DNA from: Saccoglossus kowalevskii
Taxonomy: Eukaryota; Hemichordata; Enteropneusta; Harrimaniidae
Reading direction: 5' to 3'
DNA length: 22,672 bases
Assembly (NCBI RefSeq): GCF_000003605.2
Contig: NW_003137822.1
Location: 1,125,136 to 1,147,807, forward strand
Shown here one piece after another: positions 1 to 9,917 of this stretch. The notes beneath the pieces are model-generated. The model had not been told where the DNA came from and did not search any database. It saw only the letters and a list, made by a program, of their open reading frames with translations. Each line of letters begins with the position of its first letter. Positions within the stretch are counted from its first letter, which is position 1. A program made the translations under genes and the position numbers.

Positions 1-2168
1 TAGCATAAACGGCTATGTACCATGGCGTATACGAACGCGATCAGATACTAAAACGTCATAGCTTTGAAAAGTACCCGGATGTTAAATATGTTCGCTCGTT
101 ATTTATTTCCCTCCATGAATGGCCTCCATGGTGTTTAATTGCAAGCACTTCAAATGCCTATCCAAGCTAGTTATATTTAAAACAAAATTAAACCACTGCA
201 ATATTATTTCGAATACAGTTTAGAATATACACAACTATAAATTAAGGCCGCATTTAGGTTCGATTTAAGTATCAATAAATAACCGACAAATACTTCAGTA
301 TTAATCAAACTGTGATCTGGTTTATAATGAAAATATATTAAAACAGTTCACCCCCAATAAAGATGGTGGACATATGCAGCAGACAGCAAAAGCTAATTCA
401 AATATTAAACTAGCTTGTTCAAGTGCAAAATAAACATGATAAAGATAAATGCTTTTGTTGGAAGTAGCCTTGGTTACATAATCATAGCATGTCTACTGTT
501 TACTAATTATACAGTAAACATGTTATTTGGTCAGATTGAAGTTCTCTTCTTAGTGAACCTATGTTCACCAAACAATTTCACTTGTTTTATCACCATATAA
601 AAAAACATTCCCCTCTCATGTGTCCCAGGTATATATTATAAATGAGATAGCACTAAAAACTAGCACAGATTTGAGCAATTTGGGGGGGGGGGTTAAATAA
701 CTCTGCTATGGTAGTATTTTTTATGACAACTCATGTACCAATGGAACAATATAGTAACACATCAAATCACAGATATCTGGAGAAAAATTATTTTTAGTAC
801 TAACATATAATTTACCTTTATTAAATTTAGGAATTTATTTACACGAGCTAGCTATTGAGGACTGGTTCTCATAATGCTATAACACATCTTTCTCAGTCCA
901 TCCTTTTGGCATATTTTACCGAATAAAATAAACTAATGCCACAAATAGGTGTTATTTATTGAATATAACACTAGAAACTTGTATTTATCAAGTCAGGAAA
1001 TTAATTGACAGCAATAATATTAATTTATTTCTGTCAGATTAAATGATGCATGCATGTTTAAAATGTGGTTTGTTTTTCAATCAATGTTTGCTGATATAGA
1101 TATAATTTAAAAAATGGAGATTTTTATTGTCGAAGTATTATATACATATATTTTTGCCCATTGTTCCTCAAAAAACTCCAGTTGTACAATTTCACTTTGA
1201 CACTTTCACTTCAATCAATTGTAAGTCAGTCATAGTCGTGTATCATTTTAATCTTTGAATGATAAATTATTATTATTCACCAAACAGTGTTTTACATGAA
1301 GCTGGGCTACTATAACATCAATCTCAGTGATCACAGTTTCGAAAAAGATTGTAAAATACAGTGCAATATTGATTCCATTCTTAGGTTCCCGGCAACAACA
1401 TTTAGCTACTGTTTTTCTGTAATCACCTTACCAGTACTACACTTTGTTTAGGAGTATCCACAATACACCAAGTGAGCTTTCTCCTTATTTGATTTCACAA
1501 CATAGTGATTGTTATGCACAGTAATATATTGTATGGGAATGTAGACAGTACGCCATCAACGACAGGACCATTCAATTCCTCTTTTGGGGGGGGGGGCTAA
1601 TAATTCTTTATTTCGTGCTTAGAAATACAAACTTTCTACCAGTTAATAGCAATAAGAAATAATTTTCAAAAGTGACAATATAAAGCTACAAAATACATCT
1701 AATATTAAAAACAAATTCATATAACATTTGGTTTAATGAGCCAGGTGCGAATAAAACTGCCCACTCTAATACCATAATACTAATATCATTGCTGTTCATT
1801 TCTGGAGTTAAATGTTCTTTCCATTCAGAATGATATTCCTTGAAAGCATGTCTTGTCGTTTGGATTCACATTGAGCGTAGACCATGCAGAAATGTACTTC
1901 ATTTCTAAGGGTATTAGACCTTACAGTGCATGGCCGGGTACATACATATCCAGTTTTATATCCTAATTTATTATTCGCTTTCCTCTGTAAGGCAAGTCTC
2001 CAAAATGATTCATCAAAGTATCATTCAGTGCACTCTTGCAGCCCTCGATCACTAAACGTCATATCACATCATCGTGTGGACGTTCTTCTTTGGTCGCATT
2101 TCTACGCATAGGCCTATACAACCTGAGTTGAGCGAATTCGAACGCGCTCACATCCAAGGGCAACGATC
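1..2168. other. AT-rich non-coding stretch, no gene recognised
   Basis: No supported gene was found here. Short open frames exist on both strands (for example 415-600 and 1884-2111), but they show no motif and no convincing splice context. Two uninterrupted G runs of exactly 11 bases lie at 682-692 and 1586-1596. From about 2040 the CpG content rises (several ACG, CGC and TCG steps, plus TGAGCG and CGCTCA arms around 2134-2155). This could be the promoter or first exon of the downstream spliced gene, but no TATA box or definite start was seen. Confidence 0.6.
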
Positions 2169-2339
2169 ATGTTAGCTGTGAACGCTGTCTGTTCACCTAA
2201 CGTACCCACAGATGCTCGTAGGATCGCCGATTTGCTACCAACATTTTTAAAACATCAGGCCTATTTTCAACTTGATTGTTATAACAGAACCACTGTATTC
2301 ATTATAAAATACAAATTTGTATTTTACCACTATTTACAG

Positions 2340-4588
2340 ATCGAGAAATATAATAATGCTCGGATACTGCTCTGCTTCTCGAAAAACGTCAAAGACTACG
2401 TGGTAACTGCCGCGAAAACCAAAATTACAGATGTGTCACAAATATCACAATATACTAGACCTATGCCCAATCTCTCGAACAATTTACTTCAAAAGTTTGA
2501 CGTTTTCTTTTTCGTTGAAAAGGCTGGTATCATGTCACTGACTGACATGGTGCCTATTTGCGTGAAGTAACATGATTAACGTTGAAAAAAGCAAGTCTAG
2601 ATATTTATCCAACTACCTGGTTACCAATAAATTACATGTAATCACGTGACTGCCTGCAAATAAGCTAATGTCAGTCGCTAGAAAAACAGCTGCTGTATAG
2701 AGATGTCAGTCCTCTATTATGAACACCTCACATGCCCGCAGCATTGTCATGAATTACTACAGCAATTTACTTGGAACACCCTTCTTTAATTATACTTTTA
2801 CATAATATATAAAAACACTCTAGTGGCAACTGAAAGTACAATAGATCTTACAATAGAAAGTACAATCTTGTCGAACATTTTACCCATTTCAACGTTATCT
2901 TTTACAACCCTAAACTACGATTTTTTTACGGATCTGCCACGCTGGTTCCCGCCTTCAAGTTAATTTATTCTTTGTTACATTTCTCCGTTTATTGTGAAGA
3001 TGAAAACCTTAGTTCTCCATCATTACATTGGTTTTGAATCCGTCCATCTAAACTGAAATTGTCGGCTTTTAACCTTTTAAAAATGCCACACACTTCCTTA
3101 TACAGCGTAACTTTAATTTCTTTCAAAAAAAGTTATTTTTTAATTAATACTGATTTTCGTATATTCAGTAAATAATACTTTTCGTCCACACTTGTAATTT
3201 GTCACAATTCCACCGAACCACGTTCTCAATTGTATTTATTCATCGTTTCATTCATTACAGTGCAAGCACTAAACAACAGTTATCTTTTCTTTATGACAGG
3301 TTAATTTAAGTACAGTCAGCAGAGGCACATTTTCATCCACCACTGGTTAGCATACCAGAAGTGCAGACCAGCCCAAACAAACGTCGTGTTGCCGTAAAGG
3401 CTAAAGTCAAAGAAGTATGTATTTTCGCCCTTGGGCAAAAAATATTAAAAATAGTTTTTACTTCTTGTCATAACAAACCAGTAACATGTTCAGCCACTAT
3501 GTAATCATTTCAAATAAAGAAACTTTTTGCTAGTAAGTTTGATAAAAGTATAAAACCTGATTTATTAGCTACAGCTTAAACAATTATTTTGGCCAATTTT
3601 CAAATGTTTACATTGCTAATCTTTCATGTGTTTTACATAGGTTAAAAATATGGTTGTAGGACCACACCACAAAAGAAGGTTGGTGGTTCTAACGGACGAG
3701 TTTGATAGAACTGTAGAAATGAAGTTGTGGGGCAAACATGCCGAAAGCTGTACCCTCACTGCAAATGAAGTTGTTTTAGCCAAACCTCTAGAAGTCGGTT
3801 TATTTAATAAAAATAAACCCAGTCTGGATACCACTCCAGATACCTCTATAGAGGCAAGTATTCTACTGTTTCTTACTAATTTCAATATGCTCTTTTATAA
3901 AAAACACTGACATATCCCAAATATATTATACATTTTTACATCCTACAATACTTAGGTAATATTGCTTTAAATCTAACATGCATATCACCGTTCATTAATA
4001 CAATTGTTAAATTGTTCATTTCTAGACAGTTTCTGAAGACACCAATGAAGATGAAAACCCTAAAATCGAAAGTGTTAAAGTCATAGCATTTACTGAGAAG
4101 TGTGTAAAGAGTTTATTTATACTGTACAACATGTTACACTTAACATCTAGCCCAATTCATTGCACTGATTACCATCAAATCGATCAGATGCACACACATC
4201 AGAAACACGGAATTGATTTTTATAAACCCTATCCAGCAACATAACGCTGACAAAACATTTATATTAATTGTAAGCAAAAATCATATGGGCTACTCTACAA
4301 TATAGCCATAGTTCATTAAAGTGGTTTCCTGCACACTTCTTAAATTACACGTAATGTATACTTTCCATTCTTTGTTGCATCTGAAATAGTATTATACCAG
4401 TTTTCCTTGACACACTTGTATTTTCTTCGCACTTAATAAGCTATATTTCTCATGTTTCTAGTGACATTTTTACTGAAGATGGCTTTACATTGAAAAATGA
4501 GGCATTAAAACCTGAAGGGCGTGATGTGCCGTTCTCTGTAAAACTAACAATCGCTGGAAATACAATTATTGAAGTTCACGAAGATTAA
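2340..4588 (+). CDS. Spliced RPA-like OB-fold protein (5' end unresolved)
   Basis: Likely a single-stranded-DNA-binding protein of the replication protein A large-subunit type, as found in Helitron/Helentron transposons and some host genes. Proposed exons are 2340-2566, 3351-3414, 3641-3853, 4026-4099 and 4462-4588 (stop TAA). All junctions agree in phase and give 234 codons without a stop. Exon 1 of the model (ILLCFSKN, then KITDVSQIS) resembles the end of a first OB fold. Exons 2-3 form a clear second OB fold: strand VAVKAKVKEV, then VVLTDEFDRTVEMKLWG with the family's Trp-Gly, ending TTPDTSIE. Exons 4-5 give an acidic linker and a C-terminal piece ending EVHED. The true first exon is unknown. 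An in-frame ATG exists at 2169, but the residues between 2169 and 2340 do not look coding. The exon from 2340 is the least certain; the exons from 3351 are strong. Nothing is visibly broken, unlike the second OB-fold locus at 9918. It could be a host gene or an element gene; the sequence alone does not decide. Confidence 0.66.
3854..4025 (+). other. GC-AG intron inside the OB-fold gene
   Basis: The exon end reads ATAGAG followed by GCAAGT, the usual consensus for the rare GC-AG intron class. The acceptor is a T-rich tract ending TTTCTAG at 4025. Only this donor joins exon 3641-3853 to exon 4026-4099 in phase 0 with an open frame. The nearby GT (AAGTATT at 3858) would read into a TGA almost at once. 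Confidence 0.62.
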
Positions 4589-5205
4589 GAAGCCCTGTAA
4601 GTTTAACTTTTGGTAAACAAGTTGTTATAGTTTCTTTTTTAATAATGTTGGGACCATGCAAAGAAAACGCGCCATTAGACACTAACAATCTAATGAGCCA
4701 GAACAAAAAATATTCATATTTAAGTTACTAGTGAGTTGGTTTATTAATCGTTTCTGCATAGTTGTTTACCGAACACATGTAATGTTTTATTCTTTTGTTT
4801 TCACAGGGAAGCCATGGAGCTGTTACAAAGCTTATTGGTTCCTTGAAGAGCTGCAACAACAAATGGCAGATCAAGTGTTTTTGAAGTTCATTTTTAGGCA
4901 CTTTGCTATATTTCACCAGCAATAAGTGTTATATATTTTTGAACAACAATACAAGTAAGAGTTGTTGTATTTCTGAACATGAGTAAAAAACAGTTGCTAC
5001 ATTGTAACATTTCTGATCATTACAAGTAAATAACACTTTTTTACGTTGTTGCATTTTTGACGTATCTCTGAACATAAGTAAATAACAGTTGCTACATTGT
5101 TCTATTTCTGAACATCACAAGTAAAATAATACTTGTTACATTGCATTTCTGAACAACAAACATTACAAGTAAATAGGTTATGTTACATTTCTGAATAATA
5201 ATAAA
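4589..5205 (+). other. 3' UTR with a UTR intron and AATAAA signal
   Basis: Eight bases after the TAA stop a strong donor (CCT then GTAAGT, GT at 4597-4598) pairs with a polypyrimidine acceptor ending TTTTCACAG at 4806. The gene therefore probably has a spliced 3' UTR whose last exon starts at 4807. An AATAAA hexamer lies at 5200-5205. The frame running through 4807-4922 is open but lies downstream of the stop. A donor more than about 50 bases past the stop would predict nonsense-mediated decay; here the distance is only 8 bases, which is tolerated. Confidence 0.45.
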
Positions 5206-5215
5206 ATAGAGTTGC
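4925..5215. repeat. Degenerate minisatellite, ATTTCTGAACAT / ACAAGTAAATAA units
   Basis: A diverged tandem array with units of about 45-70 bases. The recurring blocks are ATTTCTGAACA, ACAAGTAAATAACA and GTTGCTACATTGT, seen around 4965, 5010, 5070, 5110, 5150 and 5190. It overlaps the presumed 3' UTR of the OB-fold gene, and the poly(A) hexamer sits in its last unit. Confidence 0.7.
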
Positions 5216-5219
5216 TTGT

Positions 5220-6040
5220 TTCCATTTTAAACTAACTCCGATTTAGGCGGGTCACAATAGCGCTATTTCTTGCTTCTTCCAAAGCAATAAGTTCATTTCA
5301 AAATAGTATGCAAGGACACACAGTACCAGCCGCTCACTCCTTCAACACAACTCTGCTTGCCGATGTCACTGAATTTTTTAAACAAAACTAGCATAGCATT
5401 CAATTTTCCCTACAAGTCTAGTACATTTCAGAGTTTGTTCATGCATTATCCTTTATATCTCGTGATTTACTAAACAATAGGAACTAAAGTTACTCGTACT
5501 ATGTTACCCTTGTGCATTTAAGTTAATTTTTTGGTGGTATATTCTACCCAAAAGTCTGCAATAATAGGTTTGTTAATACATTGGGTGACGTATGCTACCA
5601 CTTCACTGTGATTTTGCGTTCCACATGGGCTTATTGCATCATGCCATATACACTGTTTGTTTATACCCAAGTTTTTCCAAAAAGTACATATCTTTGCACT
5701 TAATTGGAATCAGTCAACCTTCTTTTACAGTTTATGGGGAATTAATAGATGTAAATATCCAACTTAGGACATCTATGTTGTATTTAATGATATGCAAATT
5801 TTATTAATGCAATCTTTCAATTTAAATCTCTAAATACGCCATGGTGCAAGCTATTTGTAAACACCTAGCTAGCAACACTCCCCAAGAACAGCAACAAAAA
5901 TCTACATATTGGAATACCCTCTTCCCAGTCAATTTATTGAATAACACCACGCTTTCAACAGGAACTTGCCAAGCAAATCTAAAGTAACAATGTATCAAAT
6001 TTTGAAAGTGCAGGGCCTCATTTATTTTTTTCTCCGACAG
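5220..6040. other. Intergenic, nothing recognised
   Basis: AT-rich sequence without a supported gene. Open frames at 5592-5807 (plus) and 5822-6043 (minus) carry no recognisable motif and have a composition like their flanks. Confidence 0.55.
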
Positions 6041-6275
6041 CAAAACACCTGTTCACCATTCCAGTGCTATACATTACATTTTCACTGCCAGAATTATACA
6101 ATATTTTCATCAGTTGTTCCTGCCAGAATTGTACAACTTGTTGATACTTGGTCACTATGCCAGTATAATATGCTTACTATACCTGGTCACATTGTGTGAT
6201 GACTTCATGATTTAATACACCTGACAGCTGCCCGATTTATAAATATTTTATACCTGCTCACCATGCCTGCATTTT
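6041..6275. repeat. Degenerate short tandem repeat, CCTGGTCACCATGCCAG-like core
   Basis: Several imperfect units of about 33-40 bases share variants of an ACCTGGTCAC, ATGCCAG, AATTATACAA core. The clearest pair is TGCCAGAATTATACAA near 6088 and TGCCAGAATTGTACAA near 6122. Related pieces occur at about 6043, 6148, 6180 and 6253. Divergence is high, so the array is old. It ends just before a T-rich run near 6290. Confidence 0.45.
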
Positions 6276-6673
6276 TTTACTGGACTACTTTTTTTTTTTT
6301 GGCATTCCACGCAAGTTCCATTTGCTAAAGCTCAGTCAACTGAATAGTGAACTCTTAACATTTAATACAGAACTCTAATACTATTGATTGCCTCTCAAAC
6401 AGTTACATACAGTTTTGTGGTTCATTTCTTCTCTTGAGAAATACTGTCTTCCAAAACACAAAAATGTTTTTGTGTGTATAGCTTGTTTACAACATTTATT
6501 AATATTAATGATATCATGAAAACTTGATGTTCTGGATCCATGCACTTTAATAATATTTAAACTAATCTAAGACCACAAACTACAACTGTACATGTTTTTA
6601 AAGAATTAAAAAGTAAAATTGTTCTCACAGGTACTGTCCATGCCACAAACTCATTAATTTATATGTTGCAGCT

Positions 6674-7781
6674 AGCGAAGGCAGTGTATTGAAGAAAACA
6701 CGTGAAGTAGTGTTTATAAACACTTCATCTCAAGAAGATATAACACATTTTCTGAAAAGTGCAGAACTACTTAAGCAGTTACCCCAGAAATCAACCGAAA
6801 TCTTTTCCTCAGACAAAATCAGTCGATATTCTATGAGACCAAAGCAACTTGAAAATTGGTGTTTAGTCGATTATATATCTGAATTGAATCTTGTGTTCCC
6901 AAGTTCATTACAGTCGGAAATTCACCTATACGATGATAATTTCTGATTCGCTTGATGATAACTCTCAAAGAAACATAGATATTACATTTTGAAATGAAAT
7001 AAAAATCAAATCCAGGAAAAATCCACGTGTTATTCGCTATATGTTCGTTACAATAATAAAGTAGATAAGAAAACTACTGCAGAGAACAATTGCTTTTTTT
7101 CTATCCATGGAGGAATGAGACTGAAGACTTGTTTGGCATATATGATAACTATTCAGCGCAGTATGAAACATTCAAATTGCTACAAAGAAACTTTAAGTGT
7201 AAAGATCTTGACATTGCTATGCAAAGAGCAGAAGCTGACGCATTCTCAGCTGAGAGTATGCAAGAAATAGCTCCAAGCAATTTTCAACAAGAACATGATG
7301 ATGAACAATTAGGTCGTAATGAAAGTACCAACTTGGCCTTTTTCAACCCAGTACGAACTATTCAGCAACAGAATTATGATATTGCACAGGACATTGGAGT
7401 TCCTTCAAGAGTTAGTGATAATCTACTGAAAGGTTGCATATCTGATTAAAACTACTAGTTAGACTACTGAATGTAAAGCAAATAGAATTTTTACTTCATG
7501 TTACACACTGGGTTAAGACTAACAATGACCCTCTAAGAATATTTCTGACAAGTGATGCAGGAGTTGTAAAGTCTGTTGTAATAAGAGCTCTATATCATGC
7601 ACTACATAGATATTACTTATCACAAGATATTGATGACCTGGATCATGTTAGAGTCTTGAAATGTGGCCCAACTGGCACTGCAACTGCAAAACTTAATAAT
7701 CCAAATAATAACTTTATTACACAAGTGAAACTGTCAAATGCTTTAGTATGGCAAATACGAAGCATACACACTGAAAAGTAA
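6674..7781 (+). pseudogene. Helitron PIF1-like helicase fragment, decayed
   Basis: Remnant of the helicase part of a Helitron rolling-circle transposase. Segment 6674-6946 carries VVFINTS, LKSAELLKQLP and the Helitron signature RYSMRPKQLENWCL. A shifted frame at about 7041-7092 gives YVRYNNKVDKK. Another, 7090-7449, opens with the family's FFYPWRNETEDLFG block. A third, 7452-7781 (109 open codons), reads HVTHWVKTNNDPLRIFLTSD, then the Walker A region AGVVKSVVIRALYHALHR and CGPTGTA. Walker A is damaged: the expected GGAGVGKS has become SDAGVVKS, keeping the Lys but losing key glycines. The Rep endonuclease is missing upstream, and the Walker B and later helicase motifs are missing downstream. 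At least three frameshifts or stops rule out function. A CAG acceptor-like site lies at 6669-6671. A Helentron subtype is suggested only by the nearby OB-fold genes. Confidence 0.8.
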
Positions 7782-7789
7782 AAAAATAT

Positions 7790-8501
7790 TAGAATGCCCA
7801 AACTAATCTCTAAAATGAAGTGTTTGTAACAAATTTGGCTAGTAGAAGATCATGTATCAATAAAGTTTGTTCCTGCATATCTCTATTAATTTTGTCATCA
7901 ATGCTGCACTCTGAATAGAGCTAGCCTCTGTGAATCAAAGGATGGACATTTGAGAATGAAATGCATCCTCAATTTCATCTGAATTGCATTTAGTGAATTT
8001 TCGAGCTACTTCAATTTCAAGAGCTTGATCATTGGGCCTAAATGAATTTACTCAGTACTGGTACTTTACAAAGATTACAATTTTAGATGATATTCAAATA
8101 ATTCTCAAAAACAATTTTTCTCTAAGACCATTTTTACTACAAGATGTTTCCTTCTAGTAAACAAAACAACCTTGGGACAGTTATCCTGAGAAATTGAGAA
8201 GATGGAAATCCCTTGGGACAGTCGTTCTTGTGAACAATGGACATACTTCTCCAAGGTATCAAGGATATTTTTGATTCTTTGAAGAGAGAAACTGCTGCTC
8301 TATGGAAGAGCAAAGTTCAATGTCATTGGCCACAGTAATGACCCCGTACATTAGTGATTGGCCTAGGCTGATTGAAGACGTTTTTAGAGGGATGACCCGC
8401 TAGAAGTATTCGCCGTGACTCACGACTTATCATTCTGTTTTATACAACACATCTATAGACATTGTTATTGAAAACCTCCAGCAAAACAGTGAAGATTGAG
8501 C
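7790..8501. other. Gap after the helicase fragment, no motif
   Basis: No later helicase motif was found in any frame. One plus frame near 8320-8400 looks mildly coding (ATVMTPYISDWPRLIEDVF, then a stop at the 8401 TAG), but it matches nothing I know. CTTGGGACAGT occurs twice, near 8172 and 8214, as a short direct repeat. Confidence 0.4.
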
Positions 8502-8559
8502 ATGGTCAGTATGTTTAAACATCTTGTTGGAGATCATGTAACAATATTGGGTTCACCAG

Positions 8560-9078
8560 AAAACAAGATTGTCGTGGCCCAACAATATTGCTGGAATTTG
8601 TGAACCAACTGAAATTTTACCACAACATTACCGGTTTATATGTTACTGCCAGGAAGGGCTAGTGTCTTGTTTATATTTGCACAATGTGAAAGAGGGGTTT
8701 ATCGTTAAAATATATAAGGGTGCGTGTATGCATATTGAAAGTATACACAATTTAACTTATTCACAGGCATTTCATGTTTTAAAAGAACATCGCGATGAAT
8801 TGAATTGTTGAATATTGGCATCCTTCCCAACTGTCATCAAACTGTGTTTTGACAACTCGTATGCAGTAGTAAGATTGTGTTTCAGGTATACTAGAAGTGA
8901 GTCTGAGCACTGTGCTTTTTATAAATGTTATGGTTGTGTAAATAATTTTCAGGAAACTTTACAGCAAATCACAGATGCAGGAATGACATTACCTAAAAAA
9001 GTTGTTGATGACTATGGCAGTTTTGATGTGCCTATGTTACAGCAGATGAGAGTATACATTGTGGCAGAGCCATGCTAA
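8560..9078 (+). pseudogene. Unassigned coding-like frames, probably element debris
   Basis: A plus frame at about 8560-8811 (with CYCQEGLVSCLYLHNVKEGF and QAFHVLKEHRDELNC) stops at 8809-8811. The same reading frame then continues 8815-9078, with NNFQETLQQITDAGMTLPKK and ending MRVYIVAEPC. A single in-frame TGA separates the two. No ATG suits the start, and a TTTTCAG acceptor-like site lies inside near 8953. The protein is not recognised. The position between a Helitron helicase fragment and an RPA-like gene suggests it belonged to the same insertion, but it could be a host exon. If real, one premature stop inactivates it. Confidence 0.3.
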
Positions 9079-9089
9079 TATATTTGTGA

Positions 9090-9917
9090 GAGTGTTTACA
9101 CAAAGCAATTTCATTATTTAATCATTTGTTTCTTGTATACTTTGACTTGATGAATAATATATCTGGTGTAAATTTAGCGCTCGATTCCATTCATTCGTTT
9201 GGAAGCAGACTCACTCCCTCTCTGTGAAAAAATACTGAAATCTGGTTTTCGGCTCTCAAAAACTTATTCTTTCGCAATTTAGACACCAGCAACTTGACTA
9301 AAAAATACAGTCGCTATGTTTAGAAACATGAAAATGTACGATATTGTAAACAAACTGAAAAAATTTGGGATTTTTCGCGACACACGAGACAGTTTGGAAT
9401 GCTGTAAAATTTTCATCGGAGAGGTCTCCACAGTGTGACTGGAAATGTTTATCGTCACACATAACGTAATTTTGTCATGGTAAATTAAATGTTGAAACGC
9501 ATTACAAGTTTTGAACTCGCTTTCGTGGTCCGACATTTCATAAAAAAATGTACAGTGATCACAGGCGAAGGTTAAGCGCATCAAACAAACCGAAGCCATA
9601 CATAGAATACAGTGGCAGGGTAGAGTGGCAAAGTCTGTATTTCTTCATAATTATGTGTTTTGATATGTTTTGAATGGGTTTTTAATAGCCGTTTTTAAAA
9701 ATTTGGCCTGATCGCGAATTAATACAGACTGGACTCCCTTTCCCAGAGTTCTTTGTGTTTATCATTATTCACAGCAGGCTGGCTGATCAACGTGCAAAAT
9801 AACCACACTGCGCCAATTTTGGCTTTATCTTTGAAAATATATTCCAAGACATGGCATATTAAACAAAAATTACCAATAAGCTGTTCTTAAAGATTGTTTT
9901 ACTTTCTGGTTTTACAG
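9090..9917. other. Upstream region of the second OB-fold gene
   Basis: No supported coding sequence. A 106-codon minus frame (9279-9599) lacks motifs. The region has somewhat more CpG than its surroundings around 9360-9600. It ends in a T-rich tract and TTTTACAG directly before the ATG at 9918, so an untranslated first exon may lie in this interval. Confidence 0.4.

Noticed and set aside
1884-2111. 75-codon plus frame and coding-like minus frames
   Set aside because: Residues such as CTRPCTVRSN and CMVYAQCES on the minus strand look protein-like, but stops interrupt them and no family is recognised.
3616-3885. Minus-strand open frame opposite the OB-fold exon
   Set aside because: It is the shadow of the plus-strand exon 3641-3853, which carries the OB-fold motifs and matching splice sites.
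4731-4922. Open frames on both strands at 4.7-4.9 kb
   Set aside because: They lie after the stop of the OB-fold gene. The plus frame spans an acceptor and the start of a UTR exon, and neither shows a motif.
9279-9599. 106-codon minus frame
   Set aside because: No motif, no homology recognised and no splice context; expected by chance at this length in low-stop sequence.
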